Positions 7,663 through 14,716 of a DNA stretch of 22,949 nucleotides are shown here, in pieces. Source of the DNA: an uncultured Corynebacterium sp. GTDB lineage: Bacteria; Actinomycetota; Actinomycetes; Mycobacteriales; Mycobacteriaceae. The stretch is taken from the NCBI RefSeq assembly GCF_946221155.1, contig NZ_CAMIAN010000033.1, positions 1 to 22,949 on the forward strand. Direction: 5' to 3'. The translations under genes were made by a program, and so were the position numbers. The notes beneath the pieces were generated by a model, which had not been told where the DNA came from, ran no database searches, and worked only from the letters and a program-made list of their open reading frames with translations. The stretch's first letter is position 1, and every line of letters begins with the position of its first letter.

Positions 7663-8760
7663 CTACTTCAGAGCGTCGACGGACTTCTCCAGCTTGGACT
7701 TGAACTCGCCGTCTACCGGGATGTAGCCCTGGTCAGCCAGATCATCGTTCTGGTTGTCCAGGATGGTGTTCAGGAAGTTCTTGACCAGCTTCGAGGTGTT
7801 GTCGTCGTAGCCAGCGGAGCAGACGATCTCGTAGGTGGTGAGAACCAGCGGGTACTCATCCTCGCCGTTCATGCTGTACAGCTTTTCGGAGTCGACAACC
7901 AGGTCGTTACCCTTGCCGGAGAACTCAGCCTCAGCCAGCGCCTTGTTAACGTTGTCCTTGTTCAGCTCAACCGGGCCGGAACCGAAGTCAATCTTGGCGA
8001 TGTTGACTGCGTCGAGCTCCTCTGCGAAACCAGACTCAACGTAGGTGATCGCACCGTTGGTAGCGGCAACCTGGTCAGCAACACCCTTGGACTTCGGAGC
8101 GCCAGTTCCGACCTTGGTCGGGAAGCTCTTGCCCTCAGAGTCCCACTCGCCGCTGGAAGCAGACAGGAACTTCTGGAAGTTGTCGGAGGTACCGGACTCA
8201 TCAGAACGGTACACAACCTCGATCGGGTCGGACGGCAGGTCAACACCCTCGTTCTCAGCCTTGATAGCCTCGTCGTCCCACTTCTTGATCTCGCCCTTGA
8301 AGATCTTGGCAACAGTCTTGGTGGACAGGTTCAGCTCGTCCACGCCATCCAGGTGGTAAGCGATTGCAACCGGGCCGATGACCATCGGCAGGTGCCAAGC
8401 GTCGTTGCCCTCGCAACGCTTCTTAGCGTCTGCGATCTGGTCGTCCTTCAGCGGGGAGTCGGAACCCGCGAAATCAGCCTGGCCAGCAATGAACTTCTTC
8501 TGGCCGTCACCGGAACCAGAAGCGTTGTAGGCCAGAGTCGCACCGGTGTCGGAGAATGCCGGGCCGAAGATGTTCTGGATTGCGTTGTCCTGAGAGGAAG
8601 CGCCTTCGCCGCGCAGCTCGCCGGTGGCCTCCTCCATCGGGCGAGAGCCTTCGCTGCTGCCACCTTCGTTGTTGTCGGCGTTGGAGCAGCCGGTCAGAAT
8701 CAGGGAACCAGCAAACAGGGTTGCAGCTGCAGCGCTGGCGCGCTTCATGGTGAACTTCAC
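7663..8760 (-). CDS. pstS: Phosphate-binding lipoprotein PstS
   Basis: PstS is the extracytoplasmic lipid-anchored protein that captures phosphate for PstCAB. In its 365 residues a lipoprotein signal peptide ends at lipobox LTGC with Cys25 as the lipidated residue, followed by a Ser/Gly/Glu linker. The phosphate-binding segments are GEGASSQ near 51-57, ASGSGDGQKKF near 80-90, GSDSPL near 99-104 and YRSDESGTSDNF near 184-195. The start is chosen as GTG 8760: GGAGG lies eight bases upstream of it, while the in-frame ATG at 8748 would be 20 bases from that site. It is the first gene of the operon. Upstream DNA has a PHO-box-like direct repeat, consistent with induction by phosphate starvation. 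Confidence 0.97.
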   Translation of the reverse strand: MKFTMKRASAAAATLFAGSLILTGCSNADNNEGGSSEGSRPMEEATGELRGEGASSQDNAIQNIFGPAFSDTGATLAYNASGSGDGQKKFIAGQADFAGSDSPLKDDQIADAKKRCEGNDAWHLPMVIGPVAIAYHLDGVDELNLSTKTVAKIFKGEIKKWDDEAIKAENEGVDLPSDPIEVVYRSDESGTSDNFQKFLSASSGEWDSEGKSFPTKVGTGAPKSKGVADQVAATNGAITYVESGFAEELDAVNIAKIDFGSGPVELNKDNVNKALAEAEFSGKGNDLVVDSEKLYSMNGEDEYPLVLTTYEIVCSAGYDDNTSKLVKNFLNTILDNQNDDLADQGYIPVDGEFKSKLEKSVDALK

Positions 8761-9144
8761 GGGGTTTTCCTCCGAAAATTTGTCAGAAGTACAGAAAGTG
8801 TCTTACAGGAGAAGCCCGCAGTTGTAGGGCCACTCTTGCGTCACCCCAAAAGCTAATCGGCGCTTATGGATTTAAAGAATGCTGTAAGTGAACAGAAGGT
8901 GAACAACATCATTCATGCAGCACAGCCAGCTTTCTCGTTTCAGAATGAGGCTTCATAACACCCCCTAGACCACACCTAAGCACTACCCCCATGTGACGAA
9001 AGGTGACCGGATTTAACCCAAAGTTCACCAAGCATGAAGCAGAACACACTTCACTTATAACAGCACCTATCTGCTGGTAACGCCTCCTCTTAGGTATTTC
9101 CGATCAAGAATTCAGGCTCCTCGCTACCCTCCTCCTGGACCCCG
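8761..9144 (-). promoter_or_regulatory. pstS upstream control region (384 bp, no gene)
   Basis: No credible coding sequence is present between pstS and the mshD stop. The stretch holds the pstS leader and ribosome site, the GTTCAC direct repeat (8883-8904), and a possible -10 TTAAAT at 8870-8875 on the minus strand. It also has two GTGAC copies spaced ten bases apart (8993-8997 and 9003-9007), a GTTCACC on the plus strand at 9023-9029, and a weak hairpin CAGCA / TGCTG at 9061-9076 that might help end mshD transcription. It is AT-richer than the flanking genes. Confidence 0.7.
8883..8904 (-). promoter_or_regulatory. PHO-box-like direct repeat (two 11-bp units)
   Basis: On the minus strand the units GTTCACCTTCT and GTTCACTTACA are adjacent, so GTTCAC recurs with an exact 11-bp period. 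Tandem 11-bp units starting GTTCAC are the form of PhoP-type response-regulator sites in Streptomyces. The repeat lies about 120 bp upstream of pstS and just before an AT-rich possible -10, where an activator would act. Binding by the corynebacterial Pho response regulator is inferred. Confidence 0.6.
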
Positions 9145-10182
9145 TTAGAGGCGACCGCGATAAACCACGTCGGTATGCACAACCTCGAAGCCAAGCCGCT
9201 TGTACGTAGAAACCGCCGGTGCATTGTCGCCCTCCACATACAGTTCGATGCGGCCGCAACCGTTATTCAACAGCAGCCTCATTCCCAACTGGGTGATCGC
9301 CTGCCCTAACCCCCTGCCCCGAGCATCATCAGCGAGGCACACAACATATACTTCGCCCGCTCGCTCGCCGGCATCCTTTTCCTTTTCTTCCAGCGGAATC
9401 TTCGTCCAGTGGAAGCCCACCAGTCGGTACACAACGTCGTTCCCCTCGCCGCCTTCAGCAGCACGGGGAATCCCCACCCGCTCGGCAGCGGAATTCTCAT
9501 CCCGCACCCACAGCATGAGCACCCCGTCCGGGTCGAACCAGTTGGTCTCGCGTGCGGAACGCAAATGATCCACGTCCCAGCCGCCTTGCTCCGGGTGCCA
9601 CGCGAATGCCTCGTTATTGACGCGCACCCACTCGGCGTCCACGGAATCTGCGTCGAAGCGCGCCATGGATTCGGTGTATGTCAGCACCTCAATGTCCTGC
9701 TCCTCGCAACGCTTCTCTGCTTCCGCGCTGTCCGCCTCAATGGTTGTGGCGGCCTTGGTCGCCGGAGGGCAATCCAGGGACATCTTCAGCAACTCGCGGG
9801 TTCGGCGGGCATCAAGCGATTCCACAAAGCGCTGTGCACCGGCAGAATCTCCGTGTGCCCAGACGTCAATTGCCCCACTCACACCCAGCTGGTCACGCAG
9901 AGCCTCAAACAGAGCGATCCCCACCCCGCCGTGGCGAACCTCCGGGGCAACGGCCAGCTCGATCACGCGGTCCGGGTCGATGGCCAACACACCGACAACT
10001 CGATCACTTTCCATAGCCACCACATGCCTGTGGCCGCGGTCCTCGTCGATGCCGCGCACGAAAGCCTCGCTGATGGCAGGGACACCATCCGCCTCCGCGA
10101 CTTCGCTCAGCACCTCGTGAACCCCCTCCAACACTTCAGAGTGCTCCCATAGGTCTTCATATGTGTCGTAGGTAATAGCCAT
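9145..10182 (-). CDS. mshD: Mycothiol synthase (mycothiol acetyltransferase)
   Basis: MshD acetylates Cys-GlcN-Ins with acetyl-CoA in the last step of mycothiol synthesis, the main low-molecular-weight thiol of actinobacteria. The 345-residue protein has tandem GNAT domains. The N-terminal domain carries the degenerate CoA-binding stretch APEVRHGGVGIALFEALRDQ near residues 78-97. The C-terminal, active-type domain carries ADDARGRGLGQAITQLGMRLLL near 285-306 and the closing ELYVEGDNAPAVSTYKRLGF near 315-334. It is slightly longer than the roughly 300-residue family norm. The ATG at 10182 is preceded by GAGGG-type sequence, but spacing is not ideal. Its place next to lmeA and the pst/phoU genes matches M. 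tuberculosis. Confidence 0.93.
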   Translation of the reverse strand: MAITYDTYEDLWEHSEVLEGVHEVLSEVAEADGVPAISEAFVRGIDEDRGHRHVVAMESDRVVGVLAIDPDRVIELAVAPEVRHGGVGIALFEALRDQLGVSGAIDVWAHGDSAGAQRFVESLDARRTRELLKMSLDCPPATKAATTIEADSAEAEKRCEEQDIEVLTYTESMARFDADSVDAEWVRVNNEAFAWHPEQGGWDVDHLRSARETNWFDPDGVLMLWVRDENSAAERVGIPRAAEGGEGNDVVYRLVGFHWTKIPLEEKEKDAGERAGEVYVVCLADDARGRGLGQAITQLGMRLLLNNGCGRIELYVEGDNAPAVSTYKRLGFEVVHTDVVYRGRL

Positions 10183-10196
10183 GCCCTCGATTGTCC

Positions 10197-10227
10197 CTCA
10201 ATTCTCCCCTCCATGGGGAAGATTGAG
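10197..10227. promoter_or_regulatory. Imperfect inverted repeat upstream of mshD
   Basis: CTCAAT (10197-10202) pairs with ATTGAG (10222-10227), and CCCC (10206-10209) pairs with GGGG (10215-10218) around loop TCCAT; there is one mismatch and one wobble pair in between. It lies 15-45 bases upstream of the mshD start, so it is either an mRNA leader hairpin or a DNA operator in the mshD/lmeA divergent region (10183-10346). The rest of that region shows only the lmeA ribosome site and a possible -10 TAACCT at 10302-10307. Confidence 0.4.
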
Positions 10228-10346
10228 AGGGTTTCTTGTCGCTTCGCTGGGTTTGGTGCGACGGAGGCGTGGCGTCAATTAGAGGAAGCAAGGGCACCTA
10301 GTAACCTGTAGGAAACAAGACAACGCTCGAGAAGGAGACCGGCCAG

Positions 10347-11165
10347 GTGAAGAAGATCGCTATCCGCGGCGCGCTCACACTTGTGCTGATTCTGTTGGTG
10401 GCGCTGCTCGTCGATAACGTGATCGCGGCGCGTGCCGAACACAAGATTTCCGAGGCGTTATACGCGGATTCAAACCTGGCCAACCCGCCGAAGGTGCAGG
10501 TGGCAGGCTTTCCTTACACAGGTGCAGCTCTTAGTCACGAGCTGCAGGCCGTCACCGTCGTCGCCAATGACGTGGACGTGCCGGGCTTCGGCCTGATGAG
10601 CGTGCAGACCTCGGCGCAGTACATTACGGTCTCCGCTGACGATGTCTTCAACGGCACCATCGAAAATGCCCCAGCGCGCAAGGTCTTTACCCGCCTGCAG
10701 CTGGACGGTGTGCTGCTGGGCAACCGCATGGATATCGATGCCTTACAGATCCAAAACCTGGACGACATCTCGCCCCGCGGAGGCTGGGAAACCGAAGCAA
10801 TCTTCGAGGGAAAACCCCAGGGCTTCGCCAAACCCGCAAAGGTCGAAGTTAAGCTGCGCATCGTCGCGGGAACTATGAAGATCACCCCGCTCAAGATCCT
10901 CTCCGCACCCGATGGGCTGGACATCAAGGCCAAGGACGTTACCGATGAAGCCGCGCTAGATGGGGCTATCGCGGATCGTATTATTGACGCCTTTAGCCTG
11001 AGCATCCCGGGCAAGGAACTACCCATGCGAGGCAACCCGGAGCGAATCTACGTGTCCGGCGGCTCGGTGTTCGTCGAAACCTCGAAGGTGTACACGAAGA
11101 TCAGCCTGTCCGATCTGGCTCCGCGATCCCGACCCTTGAGTGAAGAAGAACTCCCCAGCCTATAG
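10347..11165 (+). CDS. lmeA: LmeA-family phospholipid-binding protein (DUF2993)
   Basis: The 272-residue protein has one N-terminal membrane segment near residues 6-27 (RGALTLVLILLVALLVDNVIAA) and then an extracytoplasmic DUF2993 domain. The family hallmark VQVAGFPYTGAALSHELQAV is near residues 51-70, followed by repeated beta-strand segments and a closing ISLSDL segment. In mycobacteria LmeA binds phosphatidylinositol-type lipids and supports lipomannan mannan-core elongation; the same role here is inferred from family and gene order. GTG 10347 is chosen because GAAGGAGA lies about eight bases upstream. It is followed within 11 bases by the nitrobindin-like gene on the same strand. Confidence 0.85.
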   Translation: MKKIAIRGALTLVLILLVALLVDNVIAARAEHKISEALYADSNLANPPKVQVAGFPYTGAALSHELQAVTVVANDVDVPGFGLMSVQTSAQYITVSADDVFNGTIENAPARKVFTRLQLDGVLLGNRMDIDALQIQNLDDISPRGGWETEAIFEGKPQGFAKPAKVEVKLRIVAGTMKITPLKILSAPDGLDIKAKDVTDEAALDGAIADRIIDAFSLSIPGKELPMRGNPERIYVSGGSVFVETSKVYTKISLSDLAPRSRPLSEEELPSL

Positions 11166-11166
11166 G
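11137..11166 (+). promoter_or_regulatory. Possible internal promoter for the nitrobindin-like gene
   Basis: TTGAGT (11137-11142) and TATAGG (11161-11166) have an 18-base spacer, and TATAGG lies nine bases before the ATG at 11176. The elements overlap the end of lmeA. With no strong ribosome site before the ATG, a nearly leaderless transcript separate from lmeA is plausible. Confidence 0.4.
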
Positions 11167-11175
11167 CTTGAGAGT

Positions 11176-11817
11176 ATGGCTGAAGAAGAAAAGAAGAAGT
11201 TCAAGGTAGACGCTAACGAAGCGGTAAACCTGGCCGCCGAGCAGTCCAAGTCCACCAGTGACAAGAACCTGCCGGAGTTCGGCGACATGCCCATCCCAGA
11301 CGACACAGCCAACCTGCGCAAGGGTCCCAACCTGCACGACGGTTTGCTGGCGCTGCTGCCGCTGATCGGCGTGTGGCGCGGCCAGGGGCAGGCAGCACCT
11401 CCCGGCGAGGAGGAGTTCACATTCGGCCAGCAGATCGTCTTCGCCCACGACGGCGAAAACCGCATCAGCTACGATTCCCGTACCTGGCGCATGGACGAGG
11501 ACGGGCAGCCAACTGAAACCCCCGGTCGCCGCGAGTCCGGCTTTCTGCGCATCAACGATGACGATGAGATCGAGATGATCCTCACCCACTCCGATGGCAT
11601 GGTGGAGATCCTGTACGGCAGCCCGCTGAACGAGCGCGCCTGGCAACTGGAAAGCGCCTCGACGATGGCGACGGCTACCGGCCCGACGAACCTGGGTCCG
11701 GGCAAGCGCCTCTACGGTCTGATGCCGAACAACGACCTCGGCTGGGTCGACGAGCGCCTTATCGACAGCGAGATGGTGCCCTGGCAGTCCGCTCAGTTGT
11801 CCCGCGTGGTCGGCTAG
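11176..11817 (+). CDS. Ferric nitrobindin-like protein (FABP-like beta-barrel)
   Basis: This 213-residue protein belongs to the nitrobindin/DUF1794 family of small beta-barrels. The family opening motif GxWxGxG is present as GVWRGQG at residues 65-71, after a charged, probably disordered N-terminus of about 55 residues. Downstream are FTFGQQIVFAHDGENRISYDSRTW, RRESGFLRI and LTHSDGMVEILYGS segments, all typical. True nitrobindins end with a heme-ligating His (DHLAAVLHR in Rv2717c, as I recall). Here the corresponding end is WQSAQLSRVVG with no His, so ferric-heme binding and peroxynitrite isomerisation are doubtful. The start at ATG 11176 is chosen over upstream GTG 11140, which overlaps lmeA. 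The positional counterpart in M. tuberculosis is Rv0813c. Function is unknown. Confidence 0.85.
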   Translation: MAEEEKKKFKVDANEAVNLAAEQSKSTSDKNLPEFGDMPIPDDTANLRKGPNLHDGLLALLPLIGVWRGQGQAAPPGEEEFTFGQQIVFAHDGENRISYDSRTWRMDEDGQPTETPGRRESGFLRINDDDEIEMILTHSDGMVEILYGSPLNERAWQLESASTMATATGPTNLGPGKRLYGLMPNNDLGWVDERLIDSEMVPWQSAQLSRVVG

Positions 11818-11835
11818 GCCACTTAACGAGTGGCC
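11817..11835. terminator. Hairpin between convergent genes
   Basis: GGCCACT (11817-11823) and AGTGGCC (11829-11835) form a 7-bp stem with loop TAACG, starting within the stop codon of the nitrobindin-like gene. It lies between two convergent genes. No T-run follows on either strand, so it may pause or protect transcripts rather than end them alone. Confidence 0.4.
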
Positions 11836-11845
11836 GGCTAGCCAG

Positions 11846-12796
11846 CTAGCTGGTCACCGCCTCCCAGGCCATCTTTTCCACCTCGTCGGCGACGTCCGGG
11901 CGGGTCAGTTGGGTGCCGTCTAGCTCGGTCACCCGGGCCTGCACGCGTACAGAGGAAACCAGCCACACACCAGCTGCGGCAGTAAGGTCCTCGACCCGCA
12001 AAACCCGCTCCTCTGTGCCCCACCCGCGCTGCTCGGCCAGCTTAAAGAGCGCGGCCTGCGAGGTGCCCTTCAAAATGCCCACGTGCGCCGGCGGGGTAAT
12101 AAGCTTCTTTTCCCCCGTCGTCGGGTTCACCTCCGCGGCAACTACCGTCGAGGTCGGCCCTTCCAGTACAAGCCCCTCGTCGGAGAGGAAGATTACGTCG
12201 TCCACCCCGCGAGCCTTCGCACTGCGCAGAGCAGCCATGTTTGCAGCGTAGGACAGTGTCTTCGCACCGATCAACGCCCAAGGAGAACGTTCCGATAGGT
12301 CGATGCGGAAGCCCCGCTCGGCCGTCATTACCCGCACGCCGTGCTCCCGGTCGTGCAGCACGTGCTCGCTGATCGGCGCCACCGTAACCCAGCCCGTCGG
12401 CTGGCCAGTGGATTCCCGCCCGCGCGAGTAGACCCAGCGCAGCGCGGCCTCCCTCCCCTCCCCGTTCTTTTCCTCGAAATCGGCCACGGCAATGTCGGTG
12501 GCGCGGAACCAACGCTCCAAGTCCGGCTCCGGCAGGTCCAGCATCGCGGAACTGTTGAGGAAGCGTGTGGCGTGGCGTTCGCGGTTGCGAACGTTACCGT
12601 TGCGCAGCATGAAGGTCTCGAATACCCCGTCGCCGCGCACGGCGGCCAGGTCATCTGCGTAGATCATCGGCACAGTCGCGTCCCTGACTTGGGGATCTGT
12701 GTTGCCAGATGCGGCGCCAGTTGTAGCGCCAGCTTCGGTGCCAGCGCCCGTGCCCCCAGCACCGCCCTCGCCCAAAACGTCTACGACCACGAACAT
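11846..12796 (-). CDS. pabC: Class IV PLP enzyme, aminodeoxychorismate lyase-like (PabC)
   Basis: This fold-type IV PLP enzyme probably converts 4-amino-4-deoxychorismate to p-aminobenzoate and pyruvate for folate synthesis. Conserved parts are ADDLAAVRGDGVFET at residues 47-61, the PLP-binding Lys179 in LIGAKTLSYAANM, and LVLEGPTSTVV, whose Glu and GPTST contact the cofactor. D-amino acid or branched-chain transaminase activity is an alternative; the counterpart Rv0812 has been reported to have both lyase and D-amino acid transaminase activity, as I recall. The start is uncertain. ATG 12796 aligns with the family first strand (FVVVDVLGE) and has AGGA four bases upstream; in-frame ATGs at 12814 and 12823 add 6-9 residues. 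A Gly/Ala/Thr-rich insert (residues 9-32) separates strand one from the core. Confidence 0.85.
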   Translation of the reverse strand: MFVVVDVLGEGGAGGTGAGTEAGATTGAASGNTDPQVRDATVPMIYADDLAAVRGDGVFETFMLRNGNVRNRERHATRFLNSSAMLDLPEPDLERWFRATDIAVADFEEKNGEGREAALRWVYSRGRESTGQPTGWVTVAPISEHVLHDREHGVRVMTAERGFRIDLSERSPWALIGAKTLSYAANMAALRSAKARGVDDVIFLSDEGLVLEGPTSTVVAAEVNPTTGEKKLITPPAHVGILKGTSQAALFKLAEQRGWGTEERVLRVEDLTAAAGVWLVSSVRVQARVTELDGTQLTRPDVADEVEKMAWEAVTS

Positions 12797-12875
12797 TGCT
12801 TCCTGATTGCCCATGCTTCTCATTCTATTCCCGGACTTCTCTCGGACGTTTTACAAGCCCCGTTGAGAGCCACCA

Positions 12876-12906
12876 TTGGCATGCCAGGCCCAACCCGACT
12901 TACGAT
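12876..12906 (+). promoter_or_regulatory. Possible promoter of the ygfZ gene
   Basis: TTGGCA (12876-12881) and TACGAT (12901-12906) are spaced by 19 bases. TACGAT ends seven bases before the in-frame GTG at 12914, which would allow a leaderless message starting there. The 19-base spacer is longer than ideal. Confidence 0.35.
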
Positions 12907-14158
12907 GGGTGGTGTGTTTGATCTGACTCACAGCCCGATCCTCGACCACGCATCTGCCGCCAGCGCACTGTCTGGCAGTGAGACCACCGAGGTTTCGGGA
13001 ACCCCGACGGGATCCCAGAGCAGCGCCACCGCCTGGCACTACGGTAACCCCCTCACAGAGCAGTCCCGGGTCGGCGATGGCAAGCCCGGCCTTGTGGACT
13101 TTTGGGATCGCGTAGCTATCCGCGTTTCGGGACCGGAGCGCCGCGAATGGCTCAACAACCTGATCTCCCAGAAAGTCAACGCCATCAAGTCCGGACAGGC
13201 CACCTTTGGCCTGATCCTCGACGTCAAGGGCCATGTGGAACACTTCTTCGGCATCCTCGCCACCGAGGACGCGCTGATCCTCGACACACCAGCCACCCAC
13301 GCTGACGCGCTCGAGGACTATCTGAGCAAAATGGTCTTCTGGTCTCAGGTCTCCGTCGAGCGCCTGCCGTGGGCGCGGCTCACGGTGATCGGCGCGGACC
13401 TCGCCGCGAATTCTTCGTTATTTGCTCATGACGCCACCTCTTCCGCTGCCCTTTCCGATCAGCTAAACATCGACGTTTCGGAAGATCTGGATCTGCAACT
13501 GTGGAGGACCAGGACTATCGGCGAGCTCCAGGCCATCGACCTGTGGGTTCCCCGAGGGAGTGTCACCCATGCCTGGGACGAGCTGAGCACTTTCGCCCAG
13601 CCCACCGGGCGCATGGCCTACGACGCCTTCCGCGTGCACGCACGCCTTCCGATTCTGGGCGTGGATACCGACGAGCGCACCATCCCTCACGAGATTCCCG
13701 CCTTCATCGGCAAGGGAATCAGCGGAGCCACCCAGTTGGACGACGTTTCCGCCGGCCCCACTGAAGCCGCTGTGCACTTGAACAAGGGCTGCTACCGAGG
13801 GCAGGAGACGGTCTCCCGAGTGCATAACCTGGGCAAATCTCCGCGTGTGTTGGTAATGCTACAGCTGGATGGATCCGCCAACCGACTGCCTGGCGTGGGC
13901 TCCGAACTCACGGCGGGTGGTCGCGGAATCGGCCGGGTCGGGTCCAGCATTCACGACTGCGACTACGGCCCGATCGCGCTGGCTTTGGTGAAACGGAATG
14001 TGGTGGAGAAGGTGGCGTCAAAAAACAGCGACGTCCCCCCGCTACTCGCCGATGGGATCGACGCATCGATCGACCCCAGCGACCTTGCACTTGCGGGGCA
14101 CGACGACGTGATCCGACCAGGGCGCGCAGCGATCAACCGCCTGCGCGGGAAAAATTAG
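12905..14158 (+). CDS. ygfZ: YgfZ-family tetrahydrofolate-binding Fe-S repair protein
   Basis: YgfZ/IBA57 proteins are folate-binding relatives of the glycine cleavage T protein that support maturation or repair of some Fe-S enzymes. In this 417-residue protein the T-protein-like fold starts near residue 67 (WDRVAIRVSGPERREWLNNLISQ). FGLILDVKGHVEHFFGIL follows, and the signature KGCYRGQETVSRVHNLGK runs near 294-311 with the conserved Cys296. The first 60 residues are low in conservation. The frame is open far upstream, but that part is antisense to pabC and is not family sequence. In-frame starts are ATG 12881, ATG 12905 and GTG 12914, none with a good ribosome site. The gene is divergent from pabC, as Rv0811c is from Rv0812. 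Confidence 0.9.
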   Translation: MGGVFDLTHSPILDHASAASALSGSETTEVSGTPTGSQSSATAWHYGNPLTEQSRVGDGKPGLVDFWDRVAIRVSGPERREWLNNLISQKVNAIKSGQATFGLILDVKGHVEHFFGILATEDALILDTPATHADALEDYLSKMVFWSQVSVERLPWARLTVIGADLAANSSLFAHDATSSAALSDQLNIDVSEDLDLQLWRTRTIGELQAIDLWVPRGSVTHAWDELSTFAQPTGRMAYDAFRVHARLPILGVDTDERTIPHEIPAFIGKGISGATQLDDVSAGPTEAAVHLNKGCYRGQETVSRVHNLGKSPRVLVMLQLDGSANRLPGVGSELTAGGRGIGRVGSSIHDCDYGPIALALVKRNVVEKVASKNSDVPPLLADGIDASIDPSDLALAGHDDVIRPGRAAINRLRGKN

Positions 14159-14164
14159 AAAACC

Positions 14165-14270
14165 TCACTTCAGCTTGACCCCCTTGCCTGAGCGATAACA
14201 TAGCAGGTCACAGGGGGTATTCTGCGCGTAACCCCCCGCGCTCACTCATTCAACGGGAGGGGGCTTTTGG
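14165..14270 (+). ncRNA. Candidate small RNA or leader with C-rich hairpin loops (6C-like)
   Basis: In the 224-base gap between ygfZ and DUF3073 there are two possible hairpins with C-runs in their loops. The first is a weak TCAG (14170-14173) / CTGA (14188-14191) stem with CCCCC in the loop. The second is a good GCGCG (14224-14228) / CGCGC (14237-14241) stem around TAACCCCC. A G-run GGGGG at 14259-14263 followed by CTTTT could pair back with the C-run as a terminator. Two C-loop hairpins plus a terminator is the layout of actinobacterial 6C RNA. An alternative reading is a shorter transcript from TTGACC (14175-14180) and TAACAT (14196-14201), in which GGGGGT (14213-14218), ACCCCC and GGGGG form mutually exclusive stems. 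Exact ends and identity are unproven. Confidence 0.4.
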
Positions 14271-14297
14271 GAAAAAATGATTAGTACCCGCTATGGT
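14267..14297 (+). promoter_or_regulatory. Possible promoter of the DUF3073 gene
   Basis: TTGGGA (14267-14272) and TATGGT (14292-14297) have a 19-base spacer and lie about 86 bases upstream of the ATG at 14383. They directly follow the possible terminator of the C-rich hairpin region, which would make DUF3073 a separate transcript with a leader of roughly 80 bases. Confidence 0.4.
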
Positions 14298-14382
14298 GTA
14301 GGGCAGGAAGAAACTTAACTTGTAAACGAAAAGGGTGGCCGAACTCCCGTGCCACTCGAGGACACCGCAAGGGGGTCAGGCC

Positions 14383-14637
14383 ATGGGTCGCGGCCGTGCC
14401 AAGGCAAAGCAAGCCAAGGTTGCTCGTCAGTTGAAGTACAATGCTCCGGAAATGGATCTGGAGAGGCTACAGAGAGAACTCTCTGGCCAGTCGCAGAACC
14501 GGGGTTCCGGTTCCCGCGGCGGTAGCGAGTACGACGACTACGAGGATGACTACAGCGATTACGCTGCGGAGTACGACGACTATAGCGACGATTACGCCGA
14601 CGACTACGAGGATAAATACTCCAACGGGTCGCGGTAG
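14383..14637 (+). CDS. DUF3073 family protein, small with acidic Tyr/Asp tail
   Basis: This 84-residue protein has the DUF3073 N-terminus MGRGRAKAKQAKVARQLKYN, a basic, probably nucleic-acid-compatible segment, then MDLERLQREL. The second half is a Tyr/Asp-rich low-complexity tail with repeated YDDY, DDYSDY and DDYADDY units, ending KYSNGSR. No catalytic motif or membrane segment is visible. The ATG at 14383 is chosen for the family N-terminus and a GGGGG site seven bases upstream; a longer frame back to 14335 is not conserved. The family is widespread in actinobacteria and of unknown function. The counterpart by position is Rv0810c, also beside purM. Confidence 0.88.
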   Translation: MGRGRAKAKQAKVARQLKYNAPEMDLERLQRELSGQSQNRGSGSRGGSEYDDYEDDYSDYAAEYDDYSDDYADDYEDKYSNGSR

Positions 14638-14660
14638 AAAGAGCCAACCTATTCACTAGA

Positions 14661-14709
14661 AAAACTCCCGCAGCTGATGCTTTTCGAAAAAGCACAGTGC
14701 GGGAGTTTT
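14661..14709. terminator. Bidirectional terminator between DUF3073 and purM
   Basis: A 12-bp perfect stem, AAAACTCCCGCA (14661-14672) / TGCGGGAGTTTT (14698-14709), encloses an inner TGCTTTT / AAAAGCA hairpin. The stem ends in a T-run on both strands, so it can stop transcription from DUF3073 and from purM. Confidence 0.85.
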
Positions 14710-14716
14710 CTCTGTC

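Noticed and set aside
9061..9076. CAGCA/TGCTG hairpin as the mshD terminator
   Set aside because: A 5-bp stem with only TTAT after it is too weak to call on its own.
12341..12880. Plus-strand extension of the ygfZ frame giving about 605 residues
   Set aside because: This part is antisense to pabC, lacks ribosome sites and shows no YgfZ-family sequence; the conserved domain begins after about 12965.
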